Numbered from the stretch's first letter, positions 23,496-31,626 are shown. The stretch is 31,654 nt of DNA from DATKBT01 sp035546295 (GCA_035546295.1 DATKBT010000029.1:1-31654); one strand, 5' to 3'. Numbers and translations: made by a program. The notes: generated from the letters alone by a model not told the origin.

Positions 23496-24797
23496 ATGAC
23501 CCGCTCCGCCTCCTCGCTCGCTGTCGCTCTCGCCCTGATCGCGCTCCCGGCGCTCGCCGTCAACACGACGGCCGATCCCGGCGCCAAGCCGACCTTCTTC
23601 GAGGACGTGCTGCCGATCCTCCAGCAGAAGTGCCAGGACTGCCACCGCCCCGACGGGCTCAACCTCGGCGGCATGGTGGCGCCGATGTCGCTCCTGACCT
23701 ACGACGAGGTACGGCCCTGGGCACGGTCGATCGCGCGCGTCGTCGAGTCTGGGGAGATGCCGCCCTGGCACGCTGCCGAGCATCAGCGCGGCGCCTTCGT
23801 GGACGAGCGCTACCTCGAGCCCGAGCAGGTCGAGACGCTGTTGGCGTGGGTGCGTACCGGCGCGCCCGCCGGCGACGCGGCCGACGCGCCGCCGCCGGTC
23901 GAACTCGCGAGCACCGGCGGCTGGCACATCGGGGAGCCCGACCTGGTGCTCAAGCAGCCGGTCGAGTACTGCGTGCCCGACGCGGTCGAGGACGAGTACC
24001 AGTACTTCCGGCTGACGCTCACCGAGGACCTGCTGCCGGAGGACCGCTGGATCAAGGCGGTCGAGTTCCGCCCCACGGGCTCCTTCGTGCACCACATCAT
24101 CGCGCGCCACCTCGGCGGCATCGCGCCGGGCTATCAGCCGAAGGTCTACCCGCCGGGCCACGGCGCACTGCTCGAAACCGGCTCCGAGATCACCTGGCAG
24201 ATGCACTACCACAAGGAGCCGGGGCCGGGCACCGAGGTCTGCGATACCGACACCTACGTCGCCATCCGGTTCTATCAGCCGGGCGAGGTGATCACGCACG
24301 TGGCGCAGGGGGACGGGCTGCGCGTGCGCGACATCCAGATCCCGCCGGGGGACCCCGACTACTCCGGAACGTCGCAGTACACCTTCGAGGAGGATTCCTA
24401 CATCACGGGCTTCAACCCGCACATGCACCTGCGCGGCAAGGCGGCCAAGGTGCAGGCGACCTTCCCCGACGGCTCGCAGCGCCTGCTGCTCGACGTGCCC
24501 CGCTACTCCTTCGACTGGCAGCACCATTACACCTACCGCGAGCCGGTGTTCGCGCCGAAGGGCACCCGTGTCGACCTCACCCTGTGGTGGGACAACTCGA
24601 GCGAGAACCCCCACAACCCGGACCCGACCGCCACCGTCGCCTTCGGCCAGCCGACCACCGCCGAGATGGGGTTCGGCTTCATGAAGTACGTGAAGGCCGA
24701 GCCGGTGCACATCGTCGTCGGCGAGCCGTTGGATCCTGGAATGTTGCCGGAGAGCGATACCGAGACCGAGCAGAGCTCGGCCGAGGGCGGCCGGTAG
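23496..24797 (+). CDS. Cytochrome c / copper type II monooxygenase-like protein
   Basis: 433 aa, exported (signal peptide 1-21, ending ALA). A short N-terminal cytochrome c region has CQDCH (46-50) as the haem site, with Met88 in GEMPPW as probable axial ligand. The second part resembles the PHM/dopamine-beta-monooxygenase copper core: HH (199-200), MHYH (236-239) and HMH (309-311) as copper ligands, and EMGFGF (390-395) near the expected axial Met. Such enzymes hydroxylate substrates with O2 and an electron donor, and the haem could supply electrons within the chain. TGGAG precedes the ATG at 23496. The final ~20 residues are acidic and low-complexity. It is divergent from the PQQ dehydrogenase. 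Activity is unproven; many bacterial members are uncharacterised. Confidence 0.83.
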   Translation: MTRSASSLAVALALIALPALAVNTTADPGAKPTFFEDVLPILQQKCQDCHRPDGLNLGGMVAPMSLLTYDEVRPWARSIARVVESGEMPPWHAAEHQRGAFVDERYLEPEQVETLLAWVRTGAPAGDAADAPPPVELASTGGWHIGEPDLVLKQPVEYCVPDAVEDEYQYFRLTLTEDLLPEDRWIKAVEFRPTGSFVHHIIARHLGGIAPGYQPKVYPPGHGALLETGSEITWQMHYHKEPGPGTEVCDTDTYVAIRFYQPGEVITHVAQGDGLRVRDIQIPPGDPDYSGTSQYTFEEDSYITGFNPHMHLRGKAAKVQATFPDGSQRLLLDVPRYSFDWQHHYTYREPVFAPKGTRVDLTLWWDNSSENPHNPDPTATVAFGQPTTAEMGFGFMKYVKAEPVHIVVGEPLDPGMLPESDTETEQSSAEGGR

Positions 24798-24820
24798 CGC
24801 CGCGCTCCCGGTCTCGACGG

Positions 24821-24838
24821 GGCGCGCTCCGCGCTTTC
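24821..24838 (+). terminator. Hairpin after the cytochrome/copper gene
   Basis: GCGCG-CTC-CGCGC (24822-24834) followed by TTTCCT, 24 nt after the TAG stop. The stretch GCGCGCTCCGCGC plus T/C run matches the inner terminator-like stem of the 110-bp repeat (copies C and D). The remaining ~200 bp up to the imuA promoter hold no gene; a 12-bp palindrome CGGAGGCCTCCG sits at 24981-24992. Confidence 0.45.
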
Positions 24839-25035
24839 CTCGATCTGATCCTGCGCCCTGTGCTGGTGTGAAACGTCGCATCGAGTCGTGCTGAGTGATC
24901 GGCCGGCGACCAGGACCACCCGGCGGCTGGGGATCCTGCGAGCAGCTCGTCGAAGCCCGCAGGCCGGGCTGTCGAGCTTTCGGAGGCCTCCGGGACTTCC
25001 GGAACGAGCGGGAAGCTCGGCGTCGCGTCTCGGCC

Positions 25036-25064
25036 TTGAATTACGCTCTGTTTACGCCTATGCT
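25036..25064 (+). promoter_or_regulatory. Sigma70-type promoter for imuA-imuB
   Basis: TTGAAT (25036-25041), 17-nt spacer, TATGCT (25059-25064). This is a good -35/-10 pair in an otherwise GC-rich region, 45 bp before the imuA ATG. In many bacteria imuA operons are LexA-controlled, but I see no convincing LexA palindrome here. Confidence 0.5.
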
Positions 25065-25108
25065 CGTTCCCCCCCGACACGAGCCTCGGAAGCCGATTCC
25101 CCTCCGTC

Positions 25109-26077
25109 ATGGCCCCCTCGATCCAGCACCTGGTCAGCCTCCACGACCTCGAGCCCTATGGTGACGAGGATCTCGAGGGAGCCGGTGAACGGACCGGCGA
25201 GAGGGCTGCGAGCGGGCCAATCGCCGTCTCGGAGCCCGCGCTCGAGGATCTGGTCTTCAGCGCCCGACGGCTGATCTCGAGCGTCCCGCCCGCCGAGCGA
25301 GCCGAGGAGCGCTTCGCCACCGGGATCGAGACGGTCGACCGGCTGCTCGACGGCGGCATCGAGCGCGGCGAGACGATCGAGATCGTCGGACGACGGACCA
25401 GCGGTCGATTCTCGCTGGTGCTGTCGGCGCTGGCGGCGGCGACCCGCCGAGGCGAGGCGGCGGCGCTGGTCGATCTCGGCGACCACCTCGATCCCGAGGC
25501 GGCCGGTCGTGCCGGCATCGTGGTCGAGCGTCTGCTCTGGCTGCGTCCCCAGCATTCGAGGACCGCACTCGGGGGCGCCGAGCTGCTGCTCGCCGCCGGC
25601 TTTCCGCTGGTGGTGCTCGACCTCGGGCAGCCGCCGGTGCCCGGCGGACGTGGAGTCGAGGCGTCGTGGCTGCGCCTCCAGCGCGCCGCCGTGACCCACC
25701 GCGGCGCGTTGCTGGTCTCCACCCCCTACCGCGCGAGCGGCACCGCGGCGCAGGCGGTGCTCGAGGTCGATGGCGGGCGCGGCGGCTGGCTGGGCCATGG
25801 AGCCGAGCGCTCGCCGCAGCTGCTGGGCGGTCTCGCCGGACACCTCGTCCTGCGCAAGGCGCGCGGCCGGCTGAGCCGTTCGGCAGCCGCCGACGACCGT
25901 GACGCGGAGTTCGAGCTGCGCGTCCCCGAGACCGTCTCGCGGGGTCCCGAGGGCGGCCCCCACGAGGCGCTGGAGACGACCATCCGCCGCTTCGTCTCCT
26001 CGCACCGCGGCCCCGGCTGGAGCGGCTGGTCGCGGGAGAAGGAGCGGAGCTGGAAGAGGACCCGCCATGGGGGGTGA
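25109..26077 (+). CDS. imuA: ImuA-like RecA-fold protein of the mutasome
   Basis: 322 aa. ImuA proteins are RecA-like accessory factors of SOS mutagenesis acting with ImuB and DnaE2. The RecA-type core starts about residue 70: FATGIETVDRLLDGGIERGETIEIVG, as in RecA/ImuA, then a degenerate Walker A (GRRTSGRFSL) in which the usual GKT lysine is replaced by Arg, so ATP binding is doubtful. A Walker B-like strand LVVLDLG follows. The C-terminus is basic (KERSWKRTRHGG). No ribosome site is evident before the ATG at 25109. imuB follows 77 bp later on the same strand, with a palindrome between them. Confidence 0.8.
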   Translation: MAPSIQHLVSLHDLEPYGDEDLEGAGERTGERAASGPIAVSEPALEDLVFSARRLISSVPPAERAEERFATGIETVDRLLDGGIERGETIEIVGRRTSGRFSLVLSALAAATRRGEAAALVDLGDHLDPEAAGRAGIVVERLLWLRPQHSRTALGGAELLLAAGFPLVVLDLGQPPVPGGRGVEASWLRLQRAAVTHRGALLVSTPYRASGTAAQAVLEVDGGRGGWLGHGAERSPQLLGGLAGHLVLRKARGRLSRSAAADDRDAEFELRVPETVSRGPEGGPHEALETTIRRFVSSHRGPGWSGWSREKERSWKRTRHGG

Positions 26078-26106
26078 GCTGTCCCAGCGGGGAGTCCCTT
26101 CCTCGG

Positions 26107-26131
26107 TAGCGGCCGACCTTTCGGTCGGGCG
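26107..26131 (+). repeat. Short palindrome family 2, copy 3 (between imuA and imuB)
   Basis: TAG, CGGCCGACC, loop TTTC, GGTCGGGCG: the same element as at 138-162 and 18925-18949 with one arm mismatch. It lies 29 bp after the imuA stop and 23 bp before the imuB start, so it could stabilise or attenuate the intercistronic mRNA. Confidence 0.75.
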
Positions 26132-26154
26132 ACGGCCGTGCCCGGAGGGCGTCC

Positions 26155-28176
26155 ATGCCCGCTAGCCGGCCGCCTTCGCCGGTGCCGCCGGGACCGGGGA
26201 CGCAAGGTCCCGGAGAGCGCCAATCCGGAAAGCAGAGCCCCGCAGAGCAAGGGCCGGAAGACGATCGCCGGCGCGAGAAGGGGCGGCGCGAGAAGCGCCC
26301 GGTCCGCCAGAAGCGGATCCCCCGCCGCCCCCAGCCCGCGAGACCGCCGAAGCCGCAACGCAAGCGACGCCACGCCAGGGGAGGGTCCCGGATCGCCTGC
26401 ATCGTGGTCCCGCTCTTCCCGCTCGCAGCGCGCCTGCGCTGCGAGCCCGAGCTCCTGCGCGAAGGGGTCGCCATCTTCGAAGGGGACGGCGCCGCGGCGC
26501 GCGTGGTCGCCGCCACCCGGCCGGCGCGCGCCGCCGGGGTCAAGCCGGGGATGACCCTGACCCAGGCGCGCGCGCGGCTGCCCAAGCTGATCGCGCGCGC
26601 CCGCGATGCGGTGTGCGAGCGCACCGCCCACGAGGTGCTGCTCGAGGTCGCCGACGCCGTCTCGCCGCGGGTCGAGGACCCCGGCAGTGAGCAGTGGGGC
26701 ACCGCCTACCTCGACACCAGCGGGCTCGAGCGCCTCTACCGCGACGCGGGCGGACCGCGCGCGGCCGAGCGCGCGCTCGGCGAGGAGCTGGTGCGCCGGC
26801 TGACCGCGGAGGGTCTGCCCGCGCGGATCGGCATCGCGGCGAGCAAGCTGGCGGCGCGGGTGGCGGCCGGGCTCCCCGACTCCCCGGTCGTCGTAGAGGA
26901 TGGCGAGGAGGCGGAGTTCCTGGCGCCCTTGCCGCTCCACCGGCTCTCCCCCGACGCCGAGATCGCGGCGACCCTCGGCCGCTGGGGCATCACGTCGATC
27001 GGCGAGCTGGCGCGGCTGCCCGAGAACGAGGTCGCCAGCCGCCTCGGCGACGCCGGACGCAGGCTCCACGAGATCGCGCGCGGGCTCGACCCGCGACCGC
27101 TGATCGCCCGGCCGCCCTCGCCGGTCTTTCGCGAAGGGCTCACCCTCGAGTGGCCGGTGATCAATCTCGAGCCCTTCCTGTTCCTGGCGCGCAACGCGCT
27201 CGATCGTCTCTGCCGACGGCTCGAACAGCGGGGCCTGGGCTGCAAGCGGATCGAGATGTCGCTGCACCTCGAGTCCGACGGATCCCTCGCGCAGCGAAAC
27301 GGATATCACCAGCGCTCGATCGAGCTGCCCTCGCCCACCCGCGACGAGAAGACCCTGCTCACCCTGCTGCGCCTCGACCTCGAGGCGCACCCGCCGGGGG
27401 CCCCGGTGGTCGGCTTCCAGCTCGCCGCCCACCCGGACGCGCCCAAGCTCGCCCAGCTCTCGCTGCTCGGTCCGGCCTCGCTCTCTCCCGACCGCCTGGC
27501 GGAGACCCTGGCGCGGCTGTTCGCGCTGCTCGGGCCCGGGAGGGTCGGCTCCCCCCGCTCCCCCTCGGGGCATCGTCCCGAGCGCTTCCAGCTCGTCGAG
27601 TACACCCCTCCACCGCCCCCCAAGGTGCGCCCGCCGATCGAACCGGGGCGCGGCCTCCTGGCGGTGCGGGTGCTGCGGCCGCCGGTCGAGCTCGAGGTGC
27701 TCACCGACGGCGGCGGCCGAGAACCGGCCGGCGCCGGTCGGAGCGAGGCGGTCGGAGCCGGCGAGGTCCGCGAAGGCTACGAAGCTCGTGAAGGCCGCGA
27801 AGCTCTTGAAGGCCGCGAAGCTCTTGAAGGTATCGCCTCGCTCGATCGTCAGGCCGGGATCTTCCGTTGCCGCGAGCGCCCCTCGCCGCGCCCGCGCGAG
27901 CTGGCGCCCGCCGTCCCCGAGCCGAAGGGGGTCGTGGTCGTCCCGGAGAGGAAGGAGAGCGCGCGAAGAGAGACCGGAACGACGGCGGAGAAGGCCCTGC
28001 GCATCCAGGGGTCGGTGCGTGTCGCGTCGGGCCCCTGGGAGCTCGAGGAGCGCTGGTGGGCCGAGGACCGCACCGAGCGCGACTACTGGGACGTCGAGCT
28101 CGACGACGGCGCGCTCTACCGCATCTACCGCGATCGCCGGACCGGCCGCTGGTTCGCGGACGGCGTCTACGACTGA
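26155..28176 (+). CDS. imuB: ImuB-like Y-family polymerase homologue, probably inactive
   Basis: 673 aa, longer than usual. GGAGGG precedes the ATG at 26155. Residues 1-78 are a Pro/Arg/Lys-rich disordered extension. The Y-family-like region begins at about 79 (RIACIVVPLFPLAARLRC), where active DinB enzymes carry metal-binding acidic residues; these are absent here, as is typical of ImuB, which acts as an adaptor rather than a polymerase. AYLDTSGLERLY is the palm strand, and ATLGRWGITSIGELARLP is the helix-hairpin-helix region. Near the C-terminus is an 18-bp tandem repeat (EGREAL units), then a conserved end WELEERWWAED to GRWFADGVYD. No dnaE2 follows, so the polymerase subunit must be elsewhere or missing. 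Confidence 0.85.
   Translation: MPASRPPSPVPPGPGTQGPGERQSGKQSPAEQGPEDDRRREKGRREKRPVRQKRIPRRPQPARPPKPQRKRRHARGGSRIACIVVPLFPLAARLRCEPELLREGVAIFEGDGAAARVVAATRPARAAGVKPGMTLTQARARLPKLIARARDAVCERTAHEVLLEVADAVSPRVEDPGSEQWGTAYLDTSGLERLYRDAGGPRAAERALGEELVRRLTAEGLPARIGIAASKLAARVAAGLPDSPVVVEDGEEAEFLAPLPLHRLSPDAEIAATLGRWGITSIGELARLPENEVASRLGDAGRRLHEIARGLDPRPLIARPPSPVFREGLTLEWPVINLEPFLFLARNALDRLCRRLEQRGLGCKRIEMSLHLESDGSLAQRNGYHQRSIELPSPTRDEKTLLTLLRLDLEAHPPGAPVVGFQLAAHPDAPKLAQLSLLGPASLSPDRLAETLARLFALLGPGRVGSPRSPSGHRPERFQLVEYTPPPPPKVRPPIEPGRGLLAVRVLRPPVELEVLTDGGGREPAGAGRSEAVGAGEVREGYEAREGREALEGREALEGIASLDRQAGIFRCRERPSPRPRELAPAVPEPKGVVVVPERKESARRETGTTAEKALRIQGSVRVASGPWELEERWWAEDRTERDYWDVELDDGALYRIYRDRRTGRWFADGVYD
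27772..27825 (+). repeat. 18-bp tandem repeats inside imuB
   Basis: Two exact copies of GAAGGCCGCGAAGCTCTT (27790-27807, 27808-27825), preceded by a degenerate one (27772-27789). They are in frame and encode EGREAL units in the linker before the C-terminal domain. Confidence 0.9.
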
Positions 28177-28254
28177 CCCGACCCCGCGCCCGCCCGGCTC
28201 GAGGCGCGATCGATCTTGGATGCCTGACCCGCCTCTGCCCGCCCGGCGCCTCGT

Positions 28255-28274
28255 CGGCGGCCTCGGGGCCGCCG
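28255..28274 (+). terminator. Hairpin downstream of imuB
   Basis: CGGCGGCC, loop TCGG, GGCCGCCG: perfect 8-bp stem, 79 nt after the imuB stop, followed by CGGGTTCTCC without a real T-run. It is a likely transcript end or stabiliser. The rest of the 28177-28354 stretch holds no gene. Confidence 0.4.
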
Positions 28275-28354
28275 CGGGTTCTCCGAAGGAGCGATGACGG
28301 CCGCTCTCGACGTTGCGGAGGGAGCGCCCGGCCGGTCGCTCCCGGCGGCGCAGC

Positions 28355-28420
28355 TTGCGGCATCGTCGCCGACGAGCTAACCTGTGGATGCACAAAAAGG
28401 TGCACGTGCCCGGCGCCGGG
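28355..28420 (+). promoter_or_regulatory. Promoter and possible operator of blaI-blaR1
   Basis: TTGCGG (28355-28360), 17-nt spacer, TAACCT (28378-28383). Just after it come overlapping symmetric elements: GATGCAC, then GGTGCACGTGCC containing GCACGTGC (28402-28409), and the 12-bp palindrome CCCGGCGCCGGG (28409-28420). This placement suits a BlaI-type repressor site. The classical TACA/TGTA BlaI half-sites are not seen. Confidence 0.4.
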
Positions 28421-28479
28421 CGTGAACACCACCGGAGCGGGTCTGGAGCCCGGAAGCGGCGGTCGAAAGGAGGGTGGAC

Positions 28480-28860
28480 TTGACGAAGAAGGAGCTCGGC
28501 GGCCGAAGGCGCGAAGTGCTCGACGTGATCTATCGCCGCGGTGAGGTCTCGGCGGTCGACATCCAAGAGGAGGTCCCCGATCTCCCCAGCTACTCTGCGG
28601 TCCGCTCGATCCTGCGCGCGCTCGAGGACAAGGGCCTCGTCGCCCACCGCCAGGACGGTCCTCGCTACGTGTACTTCCCGACCGTGCCGCGAGACGAGGC
28701 GTCGCGGACCGCGCTCGCCCGGGTGCTCGACACCTTCTTCGGCGGATCGCCCGAGCACGCCTTCGAGGCGATCCTCGATCTCTCCCGCGACGGCCGGTAC
28801 GAGCTCGACTACGACGACCTCGAGCGCCTGATCGAACAGGCGCGCGAGGAGGGGCGATGA
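28480..28860 (+). CDS. blaI: BlaI/MecI-family repressor
   Basis: 126 aa. Winged-helix DNA-binding protein: LGGRRREVLDVIYRRGEVSAVDIQEEV (about 6-32), then the recognition helix around PSYSAVRSILRALEDKGLVAHRQDGPRYVYFPTV, typical of BlaI/MecI. These dimers repress their own operon until cleaved by the BlaR1 protease. The start is TTG at 28480, 6 nt after AAGGAGG; the GTG at 28474 abuts the ribosome site and is unlikely. The C-terminal half should be the dimerisation and cleavage part. Its stop overlaps the next ATG (ATGA), giving tight coupling to the BlaR1-like fusion. Confidence 0.9.
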   Translation: MTKKELGGRRREVLDVIYRRGEVSAVDIQEEVPDLPSYSAVRSILRALEDKGLVAHRQDGPRYVYFPTVPRDEASRTALARVLDTFFGGSPEHAFEAILDLSRDGRYELDYDDLERLIEQAREEGR

Positions 28861-31496
28861 GCACGATGGGTGTGCACCCGATCGCGGTTCTCGGAAACCA
28901 GGAGCAGACGCTGCTCGAAGGATCCCTGCGCCTGCTCGACGCTCCGCTCGGTCTGCTCGACGCCGTCCCGCTCTCCGACGCGTCCGTCCTCCTCGACGCG
29001 CTCCTCGTCTCCACGGTCGCGAGCAGCCTCCTCCTCCTCGGCGCGCTCGCGCTCGGACGACTGCGCCGCTGGTCCGGCGACCTCCGCCACCAGCTCCTGA
29101 CGCACGCCCTCCTCGCCGGCGTCGCGATCCTCGCGATCACCACGGTGGCGAAGCCCGGACCGATCGGCTGTCTGACCGCGTCCTGCCAACGAGACACGAC
29201 GCTCGGCGAGCGGGCGGCGCGCACGCAGCAGTACCACACCGCCGCGGCGGCCGGGAAGTTCTCCGACCTCGCCCCCGCCGAGAGCTCCGCGGCGGCGACG
29301 ACGAGCACCGACGAGCAGGCCGCGGCCGCCGGCGAGACGATCCCGGCGCCCTCTGTGGCGTCCCTCGTCCTCGTCGTCTGGATCGCGGGCGCGGGTGTCT
29401 CGCTCGCCCGAGCGGCGCGCCGGCGTTGGCTCGCCCGGCGCTTCGTGCGCGAGGCCCGGCCGGTCACCGACCCCGCGCTCAACTCGCGCTTTGCGTCGCT
29501 CGCGCGCCGCTGCGGTCTGCGCCGGAGAGTCCCGCTCCTCGAGCACCCCACGCTCCCGAGCCCGGTGGTCGCCGGTGCGCTGCGACCGGCGCTGCTCGTG
29601 CCGAGGGGTTTCGCGAGCGGCGCCCCAGACGACATGGTGGCTGACGACATGGCGGCCGGCGACATGGTGGCCGACGACATGGTGGCCGAGATCGTCTTTC
29701 TCCACGAGCTCGCTCACCTTCGCCGTCGCGACCCGCTCGTCACCCTGCTCGGCGATCTCGCCGGCGCGTGCTTCTGGTTCAACCCGATCACGCGGCTGGC
29801 CGCGCGGCGGCTGCGCGAGCTCCAGGAGCTGGCGGCCGACAGCCACGTGCTGCGAGGGGGCGTGCAGCCCTCGCGCTACTCCCGCTTCCTGCTCGATGCG
29901 TTCCGCGAGCTGAGCACCGCCGCGCAGTCCGCGGCGGTGCCCCACGCCCACCCGATCGCGGGCGGCTGCCTCCTCGAGACCCGGGTGCGCACGATCCTCG
30001 ACCCGCGCGCGGCGCACCGCGCGCCGAGCCGTACGGCGACGGTGTCGATCGCGCTCGCTTTCGCGGTCCTCTGCGGAGCGCTCTCCTGGTCGCCGGCGGC
30101 GCTCCAGGCCCGGGGCCTCCTCACCCAGCAGACCAGGCCGGTCTCCGGGCTCGACCGCTCACTGCTCGACGCCGAGTCGCTCGACCGCGTCGTGCGGCCG
30201 GTGTTCATCGATCACATGGCCGACCGCTACATCGCGGGCGCCACGATCTCGGTGGTTCACGACGGCGAGATCGTCTACCGCGCGGGCTTCGGGCGGCGCG
30301 AGGTCTTCCAGGAGATCCCGGTCGATCCCGAGCGAACGATCTGGCGTATCGGATCGATCTCCAAGGTGATGACCGGAGTGGCGGTCCTGCAGCTCGCCGA
30401 TCGCGGCCTCCTCGACCTCGACGCCGACGTCGACGACCTCCTGAGCGAGGTCCAGGTGCCGGCGACGTTCGAGGAGCCGGTGCGGGTTCGCCACCTGCTC
30501 ACCCACACCGCCGGCTTCGATCAGATCGGGCTGGGGAGGCACGCGTCGAGCCATGAGGAGGTGCGGCCGCTCGGCGACTTCCTCGCCGAGAACCTGGTGC
30601 GCATCCGGCCGCCCGGCGTGGTGAGCACCTACGACACCTATGGAATCACCCTCGCCGGCCACCTGGTCGAGGAGGTGACGGGTCTCTCCTACGAGGAGGT
30701 CCTCGAGCGTCACGTCTTCGAGCCGCTCGACATGCACCGCAGCGCGATCGTCGTGCCCGGCGCGCTCGAGGCAGACGTGGCGACCGGGTACGGCTTCGCC
30801 GGTCATTGGGAGGCGGAGCCGTGGGAGCACATGAACACCGCCCCGGCTTCGAGCGTGAGCTCGACCGCGACCGACATGGCGCGCTTCGCGATCATGCTGC
30901 TCGAGAGGGGCCGCTACCAGGAACGGCAGGTGCTGAGCGAGGAGTCGGCGCGCGCGATGCTCACGCGGCAGTGGAGCAACCATCCCGATCAGCCCGGGTA
31001 CAGCTACACCCTGTGGGAGGACCGCAGCTACGGGGTCGAGGCGTTCAGCCACGGGGGCTCGATGGCGGGCTTCGGCTCGCTCCTCTACCTCGTCCCCGAG
31101 CACGACCTCGGCGTGTTCATCGCCTGCAACCAGGAGTCGGGCTCGCTGCCGCACGCCGTGCTGACCGCGCTCATGGACGCTCTCTTCCCGGGCAGAGCCA
31201 CGACCCCCGAGCTGCGCGCGCGGCTGCGCCCGCCGCTCGACGTCTCCCGCTTCACGGGGACCTACGCGAACAGCATGCACCACCACACCGACCCCGCGGC
31301 GGGATGGAAGCGGCAGCCGCTCGAGCTCGAAGCCGACCAGGAGGGACGGCTCGTCTTCGGCGGCGAGCCCGCCTTCGCGGTGGGTCCGCTCTCCTTCCAG
31401 CGCGACGACGGCCTCCTGATCACGTTCCGCGAGAGCCCGGAGGGCGAGATCGTCTACATGTTCGTGAACCAGACCGTGTACGAGAAGCTCGAGTAG
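28857..31496 (+). CDS. BlaR1-type M56 protease fused to a class C beta-lactamase/esterase domain
   Basis: 879 aa. N-terminal membrane part with hydrophobic segments at about 46-67, 81-97, 167-185 and 394-412. The M56 zinc protease motif is HELAH (283-287), with the third-ligand segment ELQELAADSH (321-330). A four-unit DDMVA-type repeat (258-277) lies just before HELAH. The outer C-terminal domain (about 440-860) is a serine beta-lactamase/DD-peptidase fold of class C/EstB type: SISK (500-503), YDT (592-594) at the YxN position with Thr for Asn, and HGG (732-734) for KTG. Classical BlaR1 carries a class D-like sensor instead. The overlap with blaI supports a sensor-protease role; catalysis by the outer domain is also possible. 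The stop TAG begins a truncated 110-bp repeat. Confidence 0.87.
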   Translation: MSTMGVHPIAVLGNQEQTLLEGSLRLLDAPLGLLDAVPLSDASVLLDALLVSTVASSLLLLGALALGRLRRWSGDLRHQLLTHALLAGVAILAITTVAKPGPIGCLTASCQRDTTLGERAARTQQYHTAAAAGKFSDLAPAESSAAATTSTDEQAAAAGETIPAPSVASLVLVVWIAGAGVSLARAARRRWLARRFVREARPVTDPALNSRFASLARRCGLRRRVPLLEHPTLPSPVVAGALRPALLVPRGFASGAPDDMVADDMAAGDMVADDMVAEIVFLHELAHLRRRDPLVTLLGDLAGACFWFNPITRLAARRLRELQELAADSHVLRGGVQPSRYSRFLLDAFRELSTAAQSAAVPHAHPIAGGCLLETRVRTILDPRAAHRAPSRTATVSIALAFAVLCGALSWSPAALQARGLLTQQTRPVSGLDRSLLDAESLDRVVRPVFIDHMADRYIAGATISVVHDGEIVYRAGFGRREVFQEIPVDPERTIWRIGSISKVMTGVAVLQLADRGLLDLDADVDDLLSEVQVPATFEEPVRVRHLLTHTAGFDQIGLGRHASSHEEVRPLGDFLAENLVRIRPPGVVSTYDTYGITLAGHLVEEVTGLSYEEVLERHVFEPLDMHRSAIVVPGALEADVATGYGFAGHWEAEPWEHMNTAPASSVSSTATDMARFAIMLLERGRYQERQVLSEESARAMLTRQWSNHPDQPGYSYTLWEDRSYGVEAFSHGGSMAGFGSLLYLVPEHDLGVFIACNQESGSLPHAVLTALMDALFPGRATTPELRARLRPPLDVSRFTGTYANSMHHHTDPAAGWKRQPLELEADQEGRLVFGGEPAFAVGPLSFQRDDGLLITFRESPEGEIVYMFVNQTVYEKLE
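29628..29687 (+). repeat. Four 15-bp tandem repeats next to the M56 active site
   Basis: Units of GACGACATGGTGGCC (29628-29642, 29643-29657, 29658-29672, 29673-29687) with few substitutions. They encode DDMVA/DDMAA/GDMVA/DDMVA directly before AEIVFLHELAH. In-frame units make this a likely length-variable site. Confidence 0.92.
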
Positions 31497-31509
31497 CCTC
31501 CGATCTGCT
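31494..31509 (-). repeat. Truncated end of the 110-bp repeat (carries the M56-fusion stop codon)
   Basis: TAGCCTCCGATCTGCT matches base for base the TAG-end of copy B read outward from its gene. The TAG is the stop codon of the M56 fusion gene. After it comes CAGTAGCACATTATCGG, so the long central part is lost and only TGCT-CAGT-AGCA remains as a short stem. Confidence 0.7.
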
Positions 31510-31626
31510 CAGTAGCACATTATCGGCTCTCCTCGGTCGGCGAGCGGCTGGTGTTGCAGCCGTCCGGCCGGTTCCTCGGGCGTCCTCGTTCTCCAGGGGT
31601 ACACTCTCTCCAAGGAGCCACGAGCC

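Noticed and set aside
25000..25068. LexA box for imuA
   Set aside because: GAAC and GTTC fragments are present, but not with the spacing of any LexA consensus I know.
26160..26170. Repeat fragment GCTAGCCGG at the imuB start
   Set aside because: A nine-base match to a palindromic GC-rich segment is too short to support common origin.
28384..28420. Classical BlaI operator with TACA/TGTA half-sites
   Set aside because: No such half-sites are visible. Only other palindromes are present, so the repressor site is left as a possibility.
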